Shown here: one piece after another, positions 63,904-64,000 of the stretch
Layout: every line of letters begins with the position of its first letter
How positions within the stretch are numbered: position 1 is the stretch's first letter
NCBI RefSeq assembly: GCF_003149085.1
Contig: NZ_QGDT01000010.1
Coordinates: 1-64,000 of the forward strand
Source of the DNA: Dyadobacter jejuensis
Lineage (GTDB): Bacteria; Bacteroidota; Bacteroidia; Cytophagales; Spirosomataceae
DNA length: 64,000 nt
Direction of reading: 5' to 3'
Position numbers and translations under genes: made by a program
Notes under the pieces: generated by a model
What the model saw: the letters and a program-made list of their open reading frames with translations, nothing else
What the model was told of the DNA's origin: nothing
Database searches by the model: none

Positions 63904-64000
63904 ATGATCTTATTTTTTGACGACCGGCCTTGCAAAATTGTTCGTCCTAACCGTATTTCGGCTGAAGAGACGTCGCACTTCGACCATATCATCGATTTAC
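63904..64000 (+). CDS. Start of an unidentified gene, cut by the window end
   Basis: An open frame from ATG 63904 through the last base encodes 32 residues beginning MILFFDDRPCKIVRPNR. The short N-terminal strand followed by a charged segment reminds me of the leader in front of NUDIX-type proteins encoded beside pyrE in some Bacteroidota, but this is too little for an assignment. It is divergent from the CNNM-family gene. Confidence 0.5.
   Translation, partial: MILFFDDRPCKIVRPNRISAEETSHFDHIIDL

Overview
The window comes from a Bacteroidota chromosome, most likely Cytophagia or Sphingobacteriia. The evidence is a SusC/SusD pair with a FecR/ECF-sigma regulator, several TonB-dependent receptors, a HmuY-type haem lipoprotein, a type IX secretion C-terminal domain, the ftsX-DUF3098-uppP-truB-ribF cluster, and promoters of the TTTG-N(17-23)-TAnnTTTG type. 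I see no rRNA, tRNA, CRISPR array, phage or intact insertion sequence. No taxonomic search was possible.

Positions 1-1032 hold a tandem array of ~282-bp non-coding units rich in short hairpins. Then come a secreted beta-helix protein (1190-2869), an orphan TonB-dependent receptor (3103-5508) and, on the minus strand, an ion-homeostasis operon: CPA1 Na+/H+ antiporter, TrkH, TrkA (9328 to 5565). The next gap carries a 189-bp MITE-like element flanked by a TTA duplication (9360-9554). A sulfatase (9886-11343) is divergent from a large haem operon (11548-21344): HmuR-like receptor, surface lipoprotein with a HmuY domain, a second small HmuY protein, an M28 peptidase with PDZ domain, HmuT, HmuU, HmuV and a HemS-type haem-handling protein. 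A perfect 7-1-7 palindrome sits in the spacer of the operon's apparent promoter. A 470-bp telomere-like/G-quadruplex-prone repeat tract separates hmuV from hmuS.

Positions 21398-33776 (minus strand) form a polysaccharide utilisation locus: ECF sigma, FecR, SusC, SusD, two sulfatases and a secreted protein resembling clan GH-D alpha-galactosidases. An AXE1-type carbohydrate esterase (34845-36149) lies just beyond. The combination suggests use of a sulfated, acylated polysaccharide; the substrate cannot be read from sequence alone.

From 33940 to 43877 the genes are mostly housekeeping: RluF, a TPR protein, EtfBA, a bifunctional nuclease, FtsX, DUF3098, UppP, TruB, RibF and a glyoxalase-fold protein. 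Positions 43996-50882 are an exopolysaccharide cluster: SGNH hydrolase, two GT4 and two GT2 glycosyltransferases, a WcaF-like acetyltransferase and a WecA/MraY-family priming transferase.

The last part (51014-64000) holds MaeB, an AraC regulator, a T9SS-exported protein, an alpha/beta hydrolase lipoprotein, a serine acetyltransferase, a TetR regulator, polyphosphate kinase, an aldo/keto reductase, PyrE, a CNNM/CorC-family membrane protein and the start of one more gene. The most unusual parts are the haem operon with its embedded peptidase and repeat tract, the hairpin repeat array, and the PUL with a poorly classifiable glycoside hydrolase.
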